A stretch of DNA of 64,000 bases from Capitulum mitella (Eukaryota; Arthropoda; Thecostraca; Pollicipedomorpha; Pollicipedidae). Position numbers and translations under genes: made by a program. Of this stretch, positions 29,095-40,820 are shown in pieces. The stretch is from the NCBI GenBank assembly GCA_030062745.1, contig CP099840.1, forward strand, positions 310,001 through 374,000, written 5' to 3'. Under the pieces are notes generated by a model, which worked only from the letters and a program-made list of their open reading frames with translations, did not search any database and was not told the origin of the DNA. The first letter of the stretch is position 1. Each line of letters opens with the position of its first letter.

Positions 29095-29935
29095 CCCTTC
29101 CCCGTCTAACTTCGTGATTGACAGACCGATCGAAACGTTTCAAGCTGCAAATGAGACGAGAGATTCCGGAGAATACATGATTTTTGGTTCTTTAAGTCAC
29201 GGATGACGTCGCAGGTCAGGTCAGATTGTAAATAACGAATGCTTTCATTTCCGAAGCCCAGTGAATATTCCAAAACTCGGAAGCGAAATTTATCTCATTT
29301 CATTATTCTAAAACCTTAAAGTAGTGTTGCCGAAAAAGGTTAGAGGAAAGAAAAGACCAAGGTCACAGATGAAGGTCAAGACCAGCTGAAAGGTCAAGAC
29401 AACGTTTTTATAAAAAGGGGTTTCAAATGCCACGAAACTGTTCTATGCACTACCTGGAGGGTAAAATATACCCCTTTATGAAAATCAGCGCTTCCATTGA
29501 CCCCACAAAACATATACAAAGGGTCACATAGAGAAAAAACTGCAAAAGCCAAAAACTACAAGACCATTGGACCTTTTTCAAAGATATGAAAAGGTTCAAT
29601 GGCCTTGACCTAGACAAAACATTAGATGAAAATGAATATATTTATATAACGTCAGCTGGTCCATTGATATTTTATTCGCTGCTTCATCTTTATAATTCAA
29701 TTTCTAGCGATCTTCCACCCCAGCGGTGACTTGAACAGGTCAGTTCGCGCAATGCTTAAGTTTGACCCGCCCTTGCTCCGTAGTCTTGTGTGACCTTGAC
29801 CTGAAAATTTGATAGAACATGTGCTACGAGTCCTTTCAAACGTGAGCAGAGTGTTGATATATCTTGAACGGCTCGGGACTTGTTCAAGAGAAACCAAAGC
29901 GGGGATGAAACATAGCCTCCCCAGCGAACGGTGGG
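29095..29935 (+). repeat. TTAA-type element, left end of another family
   Basis: Starts after TTAA (29091-29094) with CCCTTCCCCGTCTAACTTCG. The same end appears inverted at about 32560-32606 (AATTTAGACGGGGGAGGG). The body has a cluster of AGGTCA half-sites at 29359-29396. The right end cannot be separated from the divergent P2 copy that follows. Confidence 0.45.
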
Positions 29936-31000
29936 TTGAACATATTCCCGTACCCCTACCGCATGGATGCACTTCCCATATGGAGGAGGAGCTTATTCCT
30001 CCCGAAATATCGGAAACTATCCGTTTGATTTGATTGTAAAAAAACGACAGTCGACTGGCCATGATGTCAAGTGCATTTTGCTGAAAAAGAAACCTAGAAA
30101 ATTTTGTGCGTGGCAGGCAGAGGGGCAAAAAAGCCAGAAAAGAAGCTATTTTTTGTTTGTTAAAGCTCCAGTGTCTATGGACCACTTTTGATGAACTTAG
30201 CACGGATCGAGAAGTAATCGAAGGGACTTTTTCCTTTGACCCACATGCTTATATGTTTTTCAAAATTCATAGACGGGCACAGGGTTTCGTAAATGGGAGG
30301 TATTTCTTTGGAAACCGGGTCTGTATAAAAGTTAAGTATATGCTTTTAGGATGCAGCTAGAGGATAAATCCACATCATTTACTTAGAAGTACAAATCGCA
30401 GGCGGTGCAACGGGCATGGACATTGCCAAATTTTAGTTGCAAATATTTGCAATGACCTTTAGCTTCAACTGACCTCAGATGACCTCAGTGCCACAGAAAA
30501 TGCCTTAAGTTTATTTTGCATTGTTTTAAAACGACTCCAGCAATTTCAATGCATTGTAATACTCATCTTCCGCATAGGACCTTCATGATATATTCCACGC
30601 GCAAGGAAATTTTAAGTCATAGCTCAGTAACCGGAGCTGATACCGACTTGGAGTCTGAAACGGTGATAAAACTGTCCTAAGTCGTACGTATTTTTTAATT
30701 AGCGAAAAAATACAGAAAACTAGCGTTGACGTTTGACTTTGACCTGTCCTAGTAAAACGAGTTCAGGAAAACAAAAATATTGTTACATGTCTGTCCAGTT
30801 TTGTGCCTATACAGTCACATAAGGTTTCGGGTCTATCTTAAAAACTGCTTTTGGCAATCATTTTTTAAGGCCATCGAACCTTTTCAATGTCATGCATTTG
30901 TCTTTCTATATCCCTATCTACATGGCACGTGGGGGAACTGGAGGCGAGGATTCTGACAAAGGAGTCTATTTTAAGCTCTAACTGGTGCATGGAACAGTAT
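29936..31000 (+). repeat. TTAA-type element, family P2, divergent copy
   Basis: Follows the order of 54941-56170: ATATTCCCGTACCC start, a CTTATTCCTCCCGAAATATCG block in place of the GGCCCCCCGAGATCTCG block, GGCCATGATGTCAAGTGC, GGGCACAGGGTTTCGTAAATGGGAGG, then CATAGCTCAGTAACC. Divergence is high, so this is an old copy. No intact coding frame. Confidence 0.55.
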
Positions 31001-32474
31001 CGTGACATTCGAAACTATGTTTTTTAAGAAAAAAATTGGTCCTGGCCCTTAAACTGATCTTGATGTTGACCGATGACCTCCATCCCTTGTTCTTTCCGCT
31101 GAACCTTCTCAGCAACACTTTTGCAAGGTTTCGGAACAATCCCGTAAGAGAAATAACCGTCCAGACTTTAGAAGTATCCACGGAGGCATCAGTAGTGGAA
31201 ACATTTGTTTTTACCATTTGACCTAATTTGTGACATCATCCGTGATCTTCATCCTCACCAGTATAGAGGGGAGGGGGTGACGCAACCCCCCGAGACTTTT
31301 CGAAGAGAACCTCCGAACGATTTATTTGATCCATCTGAACCTCTGTATACTTTCTGGGGCATCCTTTCCGCATCTTACGGTAGAAAATTTGCCTTCTACG
31401 TAACGAGCTATGACAACATAACGGGAATCATGCCAACCGTTTTCGCGCCGAAGCGGCCGGTTTACAGCAGTCTCAGTTCTGTCTCACTGTAAGGAGGTTG
31501 GAGTAGACAAATACGGTAAAATATATCTCAACTGACTCCACATTGCATGTCCTTTAAGATTTTACATAAATGTAATAGGGTTATGCTCATTGTCGGGATT
31601 ATCGAGGGTGTGAACTGAGGTCATGAGCTGCGGCGGGAAACACGCTACTTTTTGTCTTTTGGCAATGCGATAGGAAATAGGTATCGCAAAACAACCTGTA
31701 TATGCAGATTGCTCGAGGTGTAAGGGATCGAATGATGTGAATTTGTTGCGATTTGTCTTTTATTTCAACAAAAAAGGCGCAATGCAGCGAACGCCTGACT
31801 TTTGCTCCAACGGGCGGAGCGGAGTCTACAACACCACGGCATGCCTAAAATTAAGTTTTGTGTTGGAGGTCAACTCGAAAAACGCTTTTAAGGCATCTGA
31901 GCTGCGATTTTTGGCTAACCCCAGGTCATTCTAGGCCATTGGCTTTAGATAACCTTGGATGACCTAAGAGGACCTTTATATGTTATTCGCCAATAGTGCT
32001 TGTTAATTGATATGGTACATTTTAATTCAGCATCTGCTGTTATCTACAAAAATGCTTCTGCAGCTCTGAGAACGCATTTAAGCCGACGACCCCACATGAC
32101 AAGGATTGACCTAGAATGACCTGGATCTGATTCCGTACAATACAGTGCAATCATGTGGTGTACAGACACTCATAACTGATTGACGAATACTGTGATATCC
32201 GTTTTGTTTCATGGTCATTTATTCTTTGACGTTCATCTACGCCTAAAATAAAAAAATACCTCTTCTGCCAAATTCCGATTTTTGGCCCGACGTGGAAGGT
32301 CATCCGTTGACCCAAGACCTTAAAAGGAGGTACCAACTGCGAGATCTCGTCATGCGCAACACGCCGATTTTTTCTGCGACGCGCTAGGACACACAGCGTG
32401 GAGATGGCCGTGGAGGGTCGTACCAGCCCTCCCTATACGTTCCCTTTATACAGAAGGCCCTATACGGGCAAGGG
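31001..32474. repeat. Degenerate TTAA-type element remnants
   Basis: The right edge is CTATACGGGCAAGGG followed by TTAA (32475-32478), the standard end layout of these elements, and a GGGGAGGGGGTGACGCAACCCCCC block at about 31266 resembles the subterminal G-run/C-run of P1 and P2. Family assignment is uncertain. The small open frames here are not supported as genes. Confidence 0.4.
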
Positions 32475-32478
32475 TTAA

Positions 32479-33567
32479 ATATCTTAAACATTTAAACACT
32501 TTAAACGCTGCGAAAAAACAATAAATTTTCTGAACAGTCTTGCTGAGGCCTGTTCTTAACAACCTGGAGCGTTTCGATCAGTCTATCAGTTACGAATTTA
32601 GACGGGGGAGGGCAAAAATAGCCCCCCCCCCGAATGACATATTTTTAGATACGCCAGCAAATGCCAGGTTCAACATAATGACTGTCAATGCAGGAATGAC
32701 CATATGGTTTTAATTTTGAAAAAAATCGCAGGTTTTATGTGAAGATGAACATCAGTATGCAAGGGTTACGCAGGACGAAATGGCACGTGTAATGCATTGT
32801 CGACAGGCACTCATTCAAAGCAGAGGCCTGCAGCTCTCAGCGAGGAATTGAGCCAAATGTCAGTCGACCACCGCAGCAGAATTTGGTACCATTGAGTCTT
32901 TTCAGCAGGCCTAGACATCGTCCGAATATCCACGCGCAGAGTAAATGTATTTACCAACGCTCGATGGCGCGAGAGGATTGTGACCTGGATTTAGCCCGTG
33001 TAAAATTGCTGGTTGCGCGAAATGGTATTGGCGCGTCACGCAGTGACATGACGTCCGTTAATTTCCAGTTTCATGATGATAAGATGTGGAAAACTGTGAA
33101 GTGTTTTAAATATTCCGGTCAATTGGAACTGGTTGTACTTTTATTTTCCCCTGATTTCTCCATGGAGGGAGGTTATTTTGCCCGTCACCATGAAATCAAA
33201 ACTATTGCTGCTTGAGGACTGAAATTTGCACAATTGGATAGTCGCCATCTTGGTCTTTGGTCTTTCTAAAATCACCCTATTTGGCCTACTTTGTGCGTTC
33301 CATTTTTGGTCAGGTCAGGCCAAATGGAGTTATGCTATTACTTTGTTGTAGTTTTGGCAACCGTTAGTTTTTTGCGGGTTAGGCGGCTTTGAGTGCCTTA
33401 GAAACGCAAATGCCGTCCAGATACCGTCAAATGTCTCCATAGGTGTGTGATGCGATTTCAAGTGAAAGACACCCAAAAGTCATCCGAGGCCATGTCAGGT
33501 CGCGGCTCTCGCCGGTGGCTAGCTGCCTTTCGACACACGGTGGGGCGGTGATCACCGGACTTAAACC
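32479..33567. other. Intergenic sequence with element fragments
   Basis: 32560-32606 matches the 29095 left end in inverted orientation, and a poly-C block follows at 32622-32632. The open frame 32883-33215 (+) is unrecognised. Confidence 0.35.
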
Positions 33568-33571
33568 TTAA

Positions 33572-34808
33572 CCGTTGGCCTCCAGATCCACCTTTGCTGG
33601 GCCGGGGGATGGTTCATGATATGACCCCTCCCCAAAATCTCAAGAACTATACGTCCCACAGAAAAAACTAAAAATACCGCTGGAAAGCCCTTGGCAAAAC
33701 AAGAATGAAGCATGCTGATTTTTTATCAAATGAGGTCAACGTGAGAGTCACCAGAGGTCACCTTGGGTCAAATAGCCACGTTCACATTTGTGGCAGAAAA
33801 CTATGACATCAGGTCAAATCACCACAATAAAATAAGTCACACATCGTCAACCTAGATCGGAGCATTAACGCCTGTCGGGCATTTCTGCAGTCTGTTGTAC
33901 CATTAGCAACATTATCATTGATCAGACATGGTACAGCATAAAATTCCATAACACTGAATCGTGTAATATCCTTTCTGCATCATCAAACCTGTGTCCCAAG
34001 GCATTTTTCACGTTTCACTCAGATGCCGGCGTGGTGGTACCGGCCGCAATGCAAAACTGTAATATTTAACGCGAGCCTATTTTCGCGACGCCAAAGGTTT
34101 TTATACTGGCGACCAAAAAAAGAGGACTAGAGCATTACAAACTGACAGGCGGAAGACATGGGCATACTACTTATCATCTGTGGTCATACAAGTGCGTTCG
34201 GACTGAAAACAAACTAAATTTCAAAAGGTGAAATCACATAAGCCTCGGTAAAAAGGGATTGCGCCACCCTTGCTAAATAAGGTCTTATCATATATTAGTG
34301 CATCCGAAGCACATATGACTAACATAAACATTCCAAGGATGTAAACAAAATAAATGCATTCGGTTACGGGTCTGAAAATTCGGTATGAAACATGACATGA
34401 TCCCAGTTCACGGGTCAAGGGGTATAATTGCGTGTGCTAACCACGTTAGAAGCACCAGGGTATGCAAGCTTTAAAGCCGCCCAACAGATCTCACAATCTC
34501 AATAGCAAATATAAAAAGGCTGAAAGTTCAGCTGATTTGAGGTCAATGACTTGGAAATTTACAAAAATTCGAGATAGCAACATTGCTCCATTTGTCATGT
34601 TCTGTCCATGTCACTTTTTTACACGGTTTTCCTTGACTTCTCCTAGGCTGATGACCTTAGGTTACCCTGACCGTAAAACTTGGCTCTATGTATAAAAATG
34701 ACTTATAAAAAGATACCCTTAGTTTAGTATCTTTGCACCTGTTCGTTTGTTGGCTAGTCTCAGAAAACCGGCAAGGGGTTCTCACGAAATTCCCTGGCAC
34801 GACGATGG
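33572..34808 (+). repeat. TTAA-flanked element, family P3, copy 2
   Basis: Left TTAA at 33568-33571; the right border is TTAG (34809-34812), a mutated TTAA. Shares with copy 1 the CTTTGCTGGGCCGGGGGATGG type left end, CTCAAGAACTATACGTCCCACA, AAAAAGGCTGAAAGTTCAGC and CTTCTCCTAGGCTGATGACC blocks. The interior about 34100-34420 is also found inverted at 41300-41610. It is about 1.24 kb, probably close to full length. Confidence 0.7.
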
Positions 34809-34850
34809 TTAGCACTGGACCGGCAGCCGGTCAAATATAACGCGCTAAGG

Positions 34851-34852
<2 letters not shown>

Positions 34853-34883
<31 letters not shown>
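34853..34883. repeat. (TA)n microsatellite
   Basis: About 30 bp of alternating T and A. Confidence 0.95.
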
Positions 34884-34887
<4 letters not shown>

Positions 34888-35800
34888 GAATTTGACCGCC
34901 TGAGATCTGAGAACTTATTGGAACAGAGCCATCAAACTTTCGAAGTCGATGCAGGACTAGAGCAACTCTCTTGTATAAAAGGTTGATGCTTTTCGAGTGT
35001 CCTTCAAGGTCAAATGAAGTCAAAGAGGGTCAAATTCAGCGTTACTTGCCAGACTTTTCCTCGTGCCGCGAACACCGTTGGTCTCAGCATTAAAATGTAT
35101 GAGCGATTGTTGTGTGGCGGACAAAACTGCAATAAACGGTATATAATACGGGACGATGGGGTCAGTACCCATGCTTAAATATGTACTTAAGCTCTTTCAC
35201 AAAATGCTATATACTTTCTTTTGTGGCGTCCGGGGTAATTTGTGGCGCTGAACTCGATTTCGGCACCAAAAAATACATCACAGACCAGATTTCTGCCACC
35301 AAGGCCACCCAAGGTCGTATGAGAGCAGCCTAGATCACTGACCAAAGGTGGTCCCAAAAAGCGAAAATCACGAATGTGCTCCACAGAGCCAACTGCCGTC
35401 ATCTGGTACGATTTCACCGCTTAAGTAAGCGTCTAGCGCTGGTAAATACGAACACCATGCGTCCCCCGGCTTCGTCAGAATAATGCTCGGGTATGGCATG
35501 CAATGGTAGACCGAAGGCAAAACCCACGTATTTCCCCAACGTGTAAGACACCTAGGTTATTTGGGCTATGAATTCGAAATCAGCAGGAAAAACACATTAG
35601 AAAGAAGTTTTTTACGGAAAAAGTGTAACAAGGCCAATAACGTTCAACTCGGGCCAATAACGCCAGATGATCTAGAAGAGACCAAAAACCATAGCGGCGT
35701 GTGTATGATCTTCCCCGACATAGTTTGGTGCCATTCTAGCCTTGAATTAGGCACTGAAGAAGCAACTGACGGTTTCATTATTTAGCCTTTACAGAAAACG
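34884..35800. other. Unannotated intergenic sequence
   Basis: Some AGGTCA half-sites near 35007-35032 hint at old element fragments. The open frame 35561-35785 (+) has no family features. Confidence 0.3.
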
Positions 35801-36494
35801 GGGAAATGCGAACATATTTTTGGCCATCTGTCGGTGACTTGATGTGATATCGACTTTAAACTTCGTACACCGACAGTAGATGAAGCCTTTTACACGTGGC
35901 ACGGTTTTTGGCTCACGGTTAATAAGAACGGATGTTCGGAAATCATTGTCGATTTTTTACCTTGACCTGACCTTAAGACCTGACCTCAGATCAACCGACC
36001 ATTTTTTTTGTATTCTTTCAATCAATTATCTGTGAATCCATAAAAGGCCTGAAAGTCCGTCTTTAAAACTCTGTTGGTGGCAAGAGTTCCAAATTTGCTC
36101 TAAAAATGACGATTTTTGAAACCATCGCCTGACCTTCATCCACTGTAGCTCGGTGATTTTCACCGGCCTTCACAACTGTGTGAGGACAAAAGATCTGCTA
36201 TTCAGTTTCATGTAGCTGTTCCAAGTTTAGGACGGCTGCGCCGCACCGTTCGGGACCTATTTCGTAGAAGCATGACGAGGGGTCAAACTGACCCGCCACT
36301 CCAACACATGTTAGTATCAGGAAGTTCGGTCTGATTAGAAAAAAATAAATGGAGATAAAGCAGCTCTAGAATTGCTAACCATTGCTGCGAAGATTTTATG
36401 AGTTTCATAAATGTACGTTTAGTCATTCGAAAAATATTTACAAAAAAAAACTAATTGGGTTGGGGGACGAATTGATCCCCCATCACGGCGTGGG
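35801..36494 (+). repeat. Degenerate TTAA-type element
   Basis: Ends GATCCCCCATCACGGCGTGGG followed by TTAA (36495-36498), again G-run, C-run and GGG-TTAA. Includes CTTGACCTGACCTTAAG and ACCTGACCTCAGATCAA half-site arrays around 35961-35995. The left end is not resolved. Confidence 0.45.
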
Positions 36495-36498
36495 TTAA

Positions 36499-36880
36499 AT
36501 GACATTTTTTTTTAAACAAACTAACTCCATTACTAAAGTACGGATGTCCGATTTTCAGCTCGATTCTCTCATCATCGAAGTTTTGCAACTGACAAGAAAA
36601 TAATTATTATGTAAAACACAATCAAACGATGACGTTACTTTAGACTCAATGCATTTTATTTCTCGAACATCAACAGTCAAACTCATTTGTCGGAATTGCT
36701 AAAAACCAGACGTCAGACATCAACAGATTAACACAAAAGAAAGTTAAAAAAATGCCGATCCGACCAGCGATGACTTTGTTAAGAATATAACGATAGCAGT
36801 AGTAAAAGAGTAGCGGAAGTAGAAGTTGTAGATAAAGAAAAGTGTGCCCAAAATCGGACAGATCCAACTGAAAACGCTGA
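36499..36880. other. Unannotated intergenic sequence
   Basis: AT-rich; nothing supportable. Confidence 0.35.
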
Positions 36881-36884
36881 GGCT

Positions 36885-37235
36885 GTACGCATCACCTATG
36901 CATGGCCGGCCCCTGCTGCGAACATCCGACCAAAGACCTGTCAAAGCCGGGACTGGGACGCCGCTGGCAGGCGACGGCACCAGCCCTCCAGCCCTCCAGC
37001 CCTCCGCGCACCGGAATCGAACCATCGACCGCGCCCGGTCGAACAATAACAAAGTGTTTGCCACTAAGGTTTCGTGGCCGGCTCTTGTCGGGAACGGCGT
37101 GCCGGACGCCGGCGTCGTCGAAATCGATGTGGTCAGCCATTATCAGCCGACACAGGGCCGGCCTGCCCCGCGGCGCAAGGGCGCCCATTTGTCAGCTGAA
37201 GATGAACAACGCCGATTGGCTCGGATTCCTTAACT
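36885..37235. promoter_or_regulatory. GC-rich islet with Sox/TCF-like motifs and a tRNA-like B-box
   Basis: GAACAATAACAAAG at about 37041-37054 joins a Sox-type AACAAT and a TCF-type AACAAAG core. CATTTGTCAGCTGAAGAT at about 37187-37204 contains an E-box. On the - strand GGTTCGATTCC at about 37011-37021 matches the tRNA B-box, with a weak A-box-like TTAGTGGCAAACAC upstream, so part may be an old tRNA-derived insertion. A (CCAGCCCTC)3 run is at about 36981-37007. Confidence 0.3.
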
Positions 37236-37460
37236 TATTCTCTGACACCCAGAGCCGGATTTAGTCACACCGTTGTATGAAATTATCGAGAGGAATTGGC
37301 CATGAACATTGAACAAGTACGACAGTCCTGAAGGTCACAGCACTCAGTGACATATTCAGATGATTCCATAATTTATTGAAATTTTCTTATTAAGTCAAAC
37401 TTTAATCCACGTTGTCTGTTATTCAAGCTCAGGACAGACAACATAAAAGCTGTATATATA

Positions 37461-37515
<55 letters not shown>

Positions 37516-37659
37516 CGGGTGAAACAGAAGATAGTTGTACTAACTACACTGGAACCTCTCAGCAGCTATCTTCAGGGGTAGTAGGCGTGGTAACCTGCAA
37601 CGAGTCCAAATATCGCTCATGCCTTGTACTTGTTTCTCTGTTGATGGACTGACACATTT
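37236..37659. other. Intergenic sequence with (TA)n
   Basis: A (TA)n microsatellite at about 37459-37511; otherwise nothing supportable. Confidence 0.5.
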
Positions 37660-37978
37660 CGCCCCTCTGCGTACGGTCAGAGATGTCTCGTCCCTCTGCT
37701 CGCGATCAGACGTGTATCGTCCCTCTGCTCGCGGTCAGAGATGTCTCGTCCCTCTGCTCGCGGTCAGACGTGTATCGTCCCTCTGCTCGCGGTCAGACGT
37801 GTATCGTCCCTCTGCTCGCGATCATACGTGTATCGTCCCTCTGCTCGCGGTCAGACGTGTATCGTCCCTCTGCTCGCGGTCAGACGTGTATCGTCCCTCT
37901 GCTCGCGATCAGACGTGTATCGTCCTTCTGCTCTGGATAAGAAGTACCTTGTTCCTCACCTCGCGATCAGTCGGGGTT
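37660..37978 (+). repeat. 29-bp minisatellite, about 11 units
   Basis: Unit begins CGTCCCTCTGCTCGCGGTCA and ends GACGTGTAT. Units start every 29 bp from 37660; the first and last two are diverged and the middle ones nearly identical. All three + frames stay open through the core because the unit has no stop in any frame, so three overlapping open frames arise by chance. Confidence 0.95.
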
Positions 37979-38019
37979 TTCTATGACGTTTGAGAACAAC
38001 ACGGTACTTATCCCAGGCC

Positions 38020-38310
38020 GGTCCGGCTGGTTCTTTGTGGGCGCCGATGCGTGGCCGCGCTGCACCTTCCAGGAGTGGCAGCCGCCGCCTCCGGTCAATG
38101 CCGCGTGATTAAAGGCCCACCGAGGACAAAGGTGCGCCGTACAGGATATTGGACGCCGTTTTTGAGTAATGGCCGTGTTTCTTGCGTAATCGACTTAATG
38201 GGTTCGGTCGGCCCGGCCGGACACGCGACCGGTAGGCCAGGTGCTCATGGAAACCAGGTCAAGTCTCTGGAGTTCCACCAGCGTCGGTACTGCTGCAACC
38301 AGTGATTTCG
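38020..38310. other. GC-rich islet
   Basis: CpG-rich stretch of about 290 bp. Its 84-codon open frame (38051-38305, +) has no recognisable domain. It may be regulatory sequence or an unmodelled exon. Confidence 0.25.
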
Positions 38311-38645
38311 CTAAAAGGTAGGCCGCGTGGCTGAGTTCGTTGCGGATTGCGTCAGGCTATCGCCTTTGCAAATGCCTTTGAATATCATTCGGTTATCAGT
38401 TTCCGTGCTCACTGTTCAAGATCACTAATTGGTCTATGAGTGTCTTTTCGATGTTAAAACTTCTGGGAATCAGAATCCCGTCACGTGATTTAAACTCCAT
38501 TACAATAAGCGCAATGATAGAATGTCATCTATGCAGCGGCAACTTTTTTGGGAGGGGGGCAGTTTCCATTCTGTCGCAATCCCTAGAGATCAAGACAAAT
38601 AGATCGTGCTGGCAGTTAAGAAAAAAAAGCAAAAACAAAACGTCA

Positions 38646-38930
38646 TGAGGCCGCCTATGAGGACGGTATGTTTTTCACTGCGTGGTTAACCGTCTCTCTC
38701 TCTCGGCCGCCTATGAGCACGGTCTGTTTTTTTTCACTGCGCGGTTACCCCTCTCTCTCGGCCGCCTATGAGGACGGTCTGTTTTTTCACCCCTCTCTCT
38801 CGGCTACCTATGAGGATGGTCTGTTTCTTTTTTTTTTTACTGCGCAGTTCACCGTCTTTCTCTCGGCCGCCTATGAGGACGGTCTATTTTTCACTGCTCG
38901 GCTATCCCCTCTCTCTCGGCGCGGTGGGCG
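38646..38930 (+). repeat. Minisatellite of about 42-60 bp units (5 copies)
   Basis: Five units each start near GGCCGCCTATGAGGACGGT, then a T-run, CACTGCGCGGTTA and a CCTCTCTCTC pyrimidine run. Length varies because of the T-run and CT-run. Open frames across it are repeat-derived. Confidence 0.9.
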
Positions 38931-40820
38931 GGGAGCGGCAGCGACAGCGGAGAGCCGCCGGGACCGGTGGCGCGTGTCGCACCTGTCAGACCTGCTGCCG
39001 GGCGGACAAAGGTGAGGCCGATGGTGTCCCGCCCGGCCGCCACTGTTTTTGTGCCCCGGCCGCTGACGGTGCAGAATTTTCATTGCCTCATCAGACGGCT
39101 CCTCCCCGCGAGTCGGCCGTGATGAATGGTTGCCGGGGTCCGGTCCCATTGAAAGAGCGGCTCTGTTAAAATACTGAGGCTTTTAGCTCTGAAAAGAACA
39201 CGCCGGCGGATTGGATGATTACTTGGCGGCTACGTTGCCTCCTGCTTCAGGCGAGCGTGAATGGCGAGAACGATCTTTGGGAAACGCCGCCAGGACGGCC
39301 GGTGTCCATGAAATCTCACTACACACATTGCAAATTTGAAAATGTATGGAGTTGACTGACTGCAATTTTTCACGCTTAAAAACGATCGGAGAACACTGAA
39401 ATATAAAAAAGCACGAGGAACATGAAAGGAGAAGACATAATTTTTGGACATCATTTGCTTTTCGAACCTTGGTTACCTGGATTTGTTGTAAACAGCTGCC
39501 TATTTGTTTTGTTTTTCTGTAATGCAAAATACGAAAAAAGGACGAAGTCTTTATGGCTAGTTTCACAACTTTCTTCTGGATGCTGTTTACTTACATGTAA
39601 GATAGAAACACAAAGATATCAGAATACCGCCTTTTGCCTGTCACAGGAAATCACATCGATAATACCAGTTAGCCACGCTGGCAAGTCACACTGCTTTACT
39701 GTAAAACATTTTTGGTTCCATTTGCTTCTGAATGAGTTGGCTTTAAACCATGAGTGAAAATATCTGTATATGAATGATTGCAAGGAACACACGTTTGTAG
39801 ATTATTTCCGGCATTGATGCTACACTGCATTGCATAGACTGCAAAGATACACGATATACTAGATGCTACACGAAATTGCATAGTGATATACAATTTGTCT
39901 TGAACTTGATTATGTTTCTCGATCTGGTAGCACACTTTTTGGATGCCATGAAAAGGAATAGAATATTTATTTCCATTTCGCTTTTTCTTTGTGACGTTTT
40001 CAAAAACAGAATCAGTCCTGCGCAAGTACATATCTTGAGTCTGCGACAATCAAAGTCACGATTCCGGAAATCATCTTGGCTGGGATGAGACTTGCTTTCG
40101 TAAATGAGGGTTTTGTCCATCGATCCAATAGACAATCGAAGCACGCCTGGCTGCGTCGCGACCAGGCTGTGCATCGCTGAACATTCTGTCACCCAAATAA
40201 CGACAATTAATTTCGGGTTCCCAACAGACTTAAAACATGGGTCTCGCTGAAAACCACTGGATCATAATACCGTAACTGAACTGTAATTGATAACTGAACC
40301 GTAAGGTCTTGGTTACGTTTAGGCTGCTTAAGTAAAACAGACTACTGAACTTCTAAGCTCCATCCTCCGGTATACCTACATGTAGCATGACATTTCACAT
40401 CAAGATAGGCCGTCACCGAGCCATGGACTGCAGGCGTATCTCGCGGGATGAGTTATTGCAGCGAACATTCTGCTGCCTCTTCAGGATACTTGACGAGGTA
40501 GACCGGGAAGTGATGGAGGCAATTTGGGTTCGGATCGCCCCGTTGCATTACAACGTTCGGCGGCAGCGTGTTTCGAATACTCCAGCCTTACCCATGTTCT
40601 TTAAACTATTTTACTTGACAGCACCAAATTCGAGGAACTCGGAAAATAAAGACTTGGCTTTTTGGGGGGAAATGGTAGGAGCCTACCTCAGTTATGACAT
40701 CAGATAGCAACTAACAGCGGACTTCGTAGAATGTCAGTTTTAAGAATGTCTGTTTTTTGGTCTTACGGACTCAAACTGGTGGCGAGCAGACATTGGTAGT
40801 AAACACATATCTCTTCATGG
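38931..40820. other. Intergenic sequence, GC-rich at the left edge
   Basis: 38930-39150 is CpG-rich and may be another islet. The rest holds only unsupported open frames (39219-39566 -, 39422-39757 +, 39696-40049 -, 40387-40707 +), none with a domain, signal sequence or splice partner that I can defend. Confidence 0.35.

Noticed and set aside
36990-37090. Possible tRNA gene on the - strand (B-box GGTTCGATTCC)
   Set aside because: No acceptor-stem pairing or clear anticodon arm; at best an old tRNA-derived fragment.
37619-37993. Three overlapping open frames of 81-124 codons
   Set aside because: All come from the stop-free 29-bp minisatellite.
40387-40707. 106-codon + strand frame (MTFHIKIGRHRAMD...)
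   Set aside because: No family recognised, no splice partner, and surrounded by transposon sequence; kept as unannotated.
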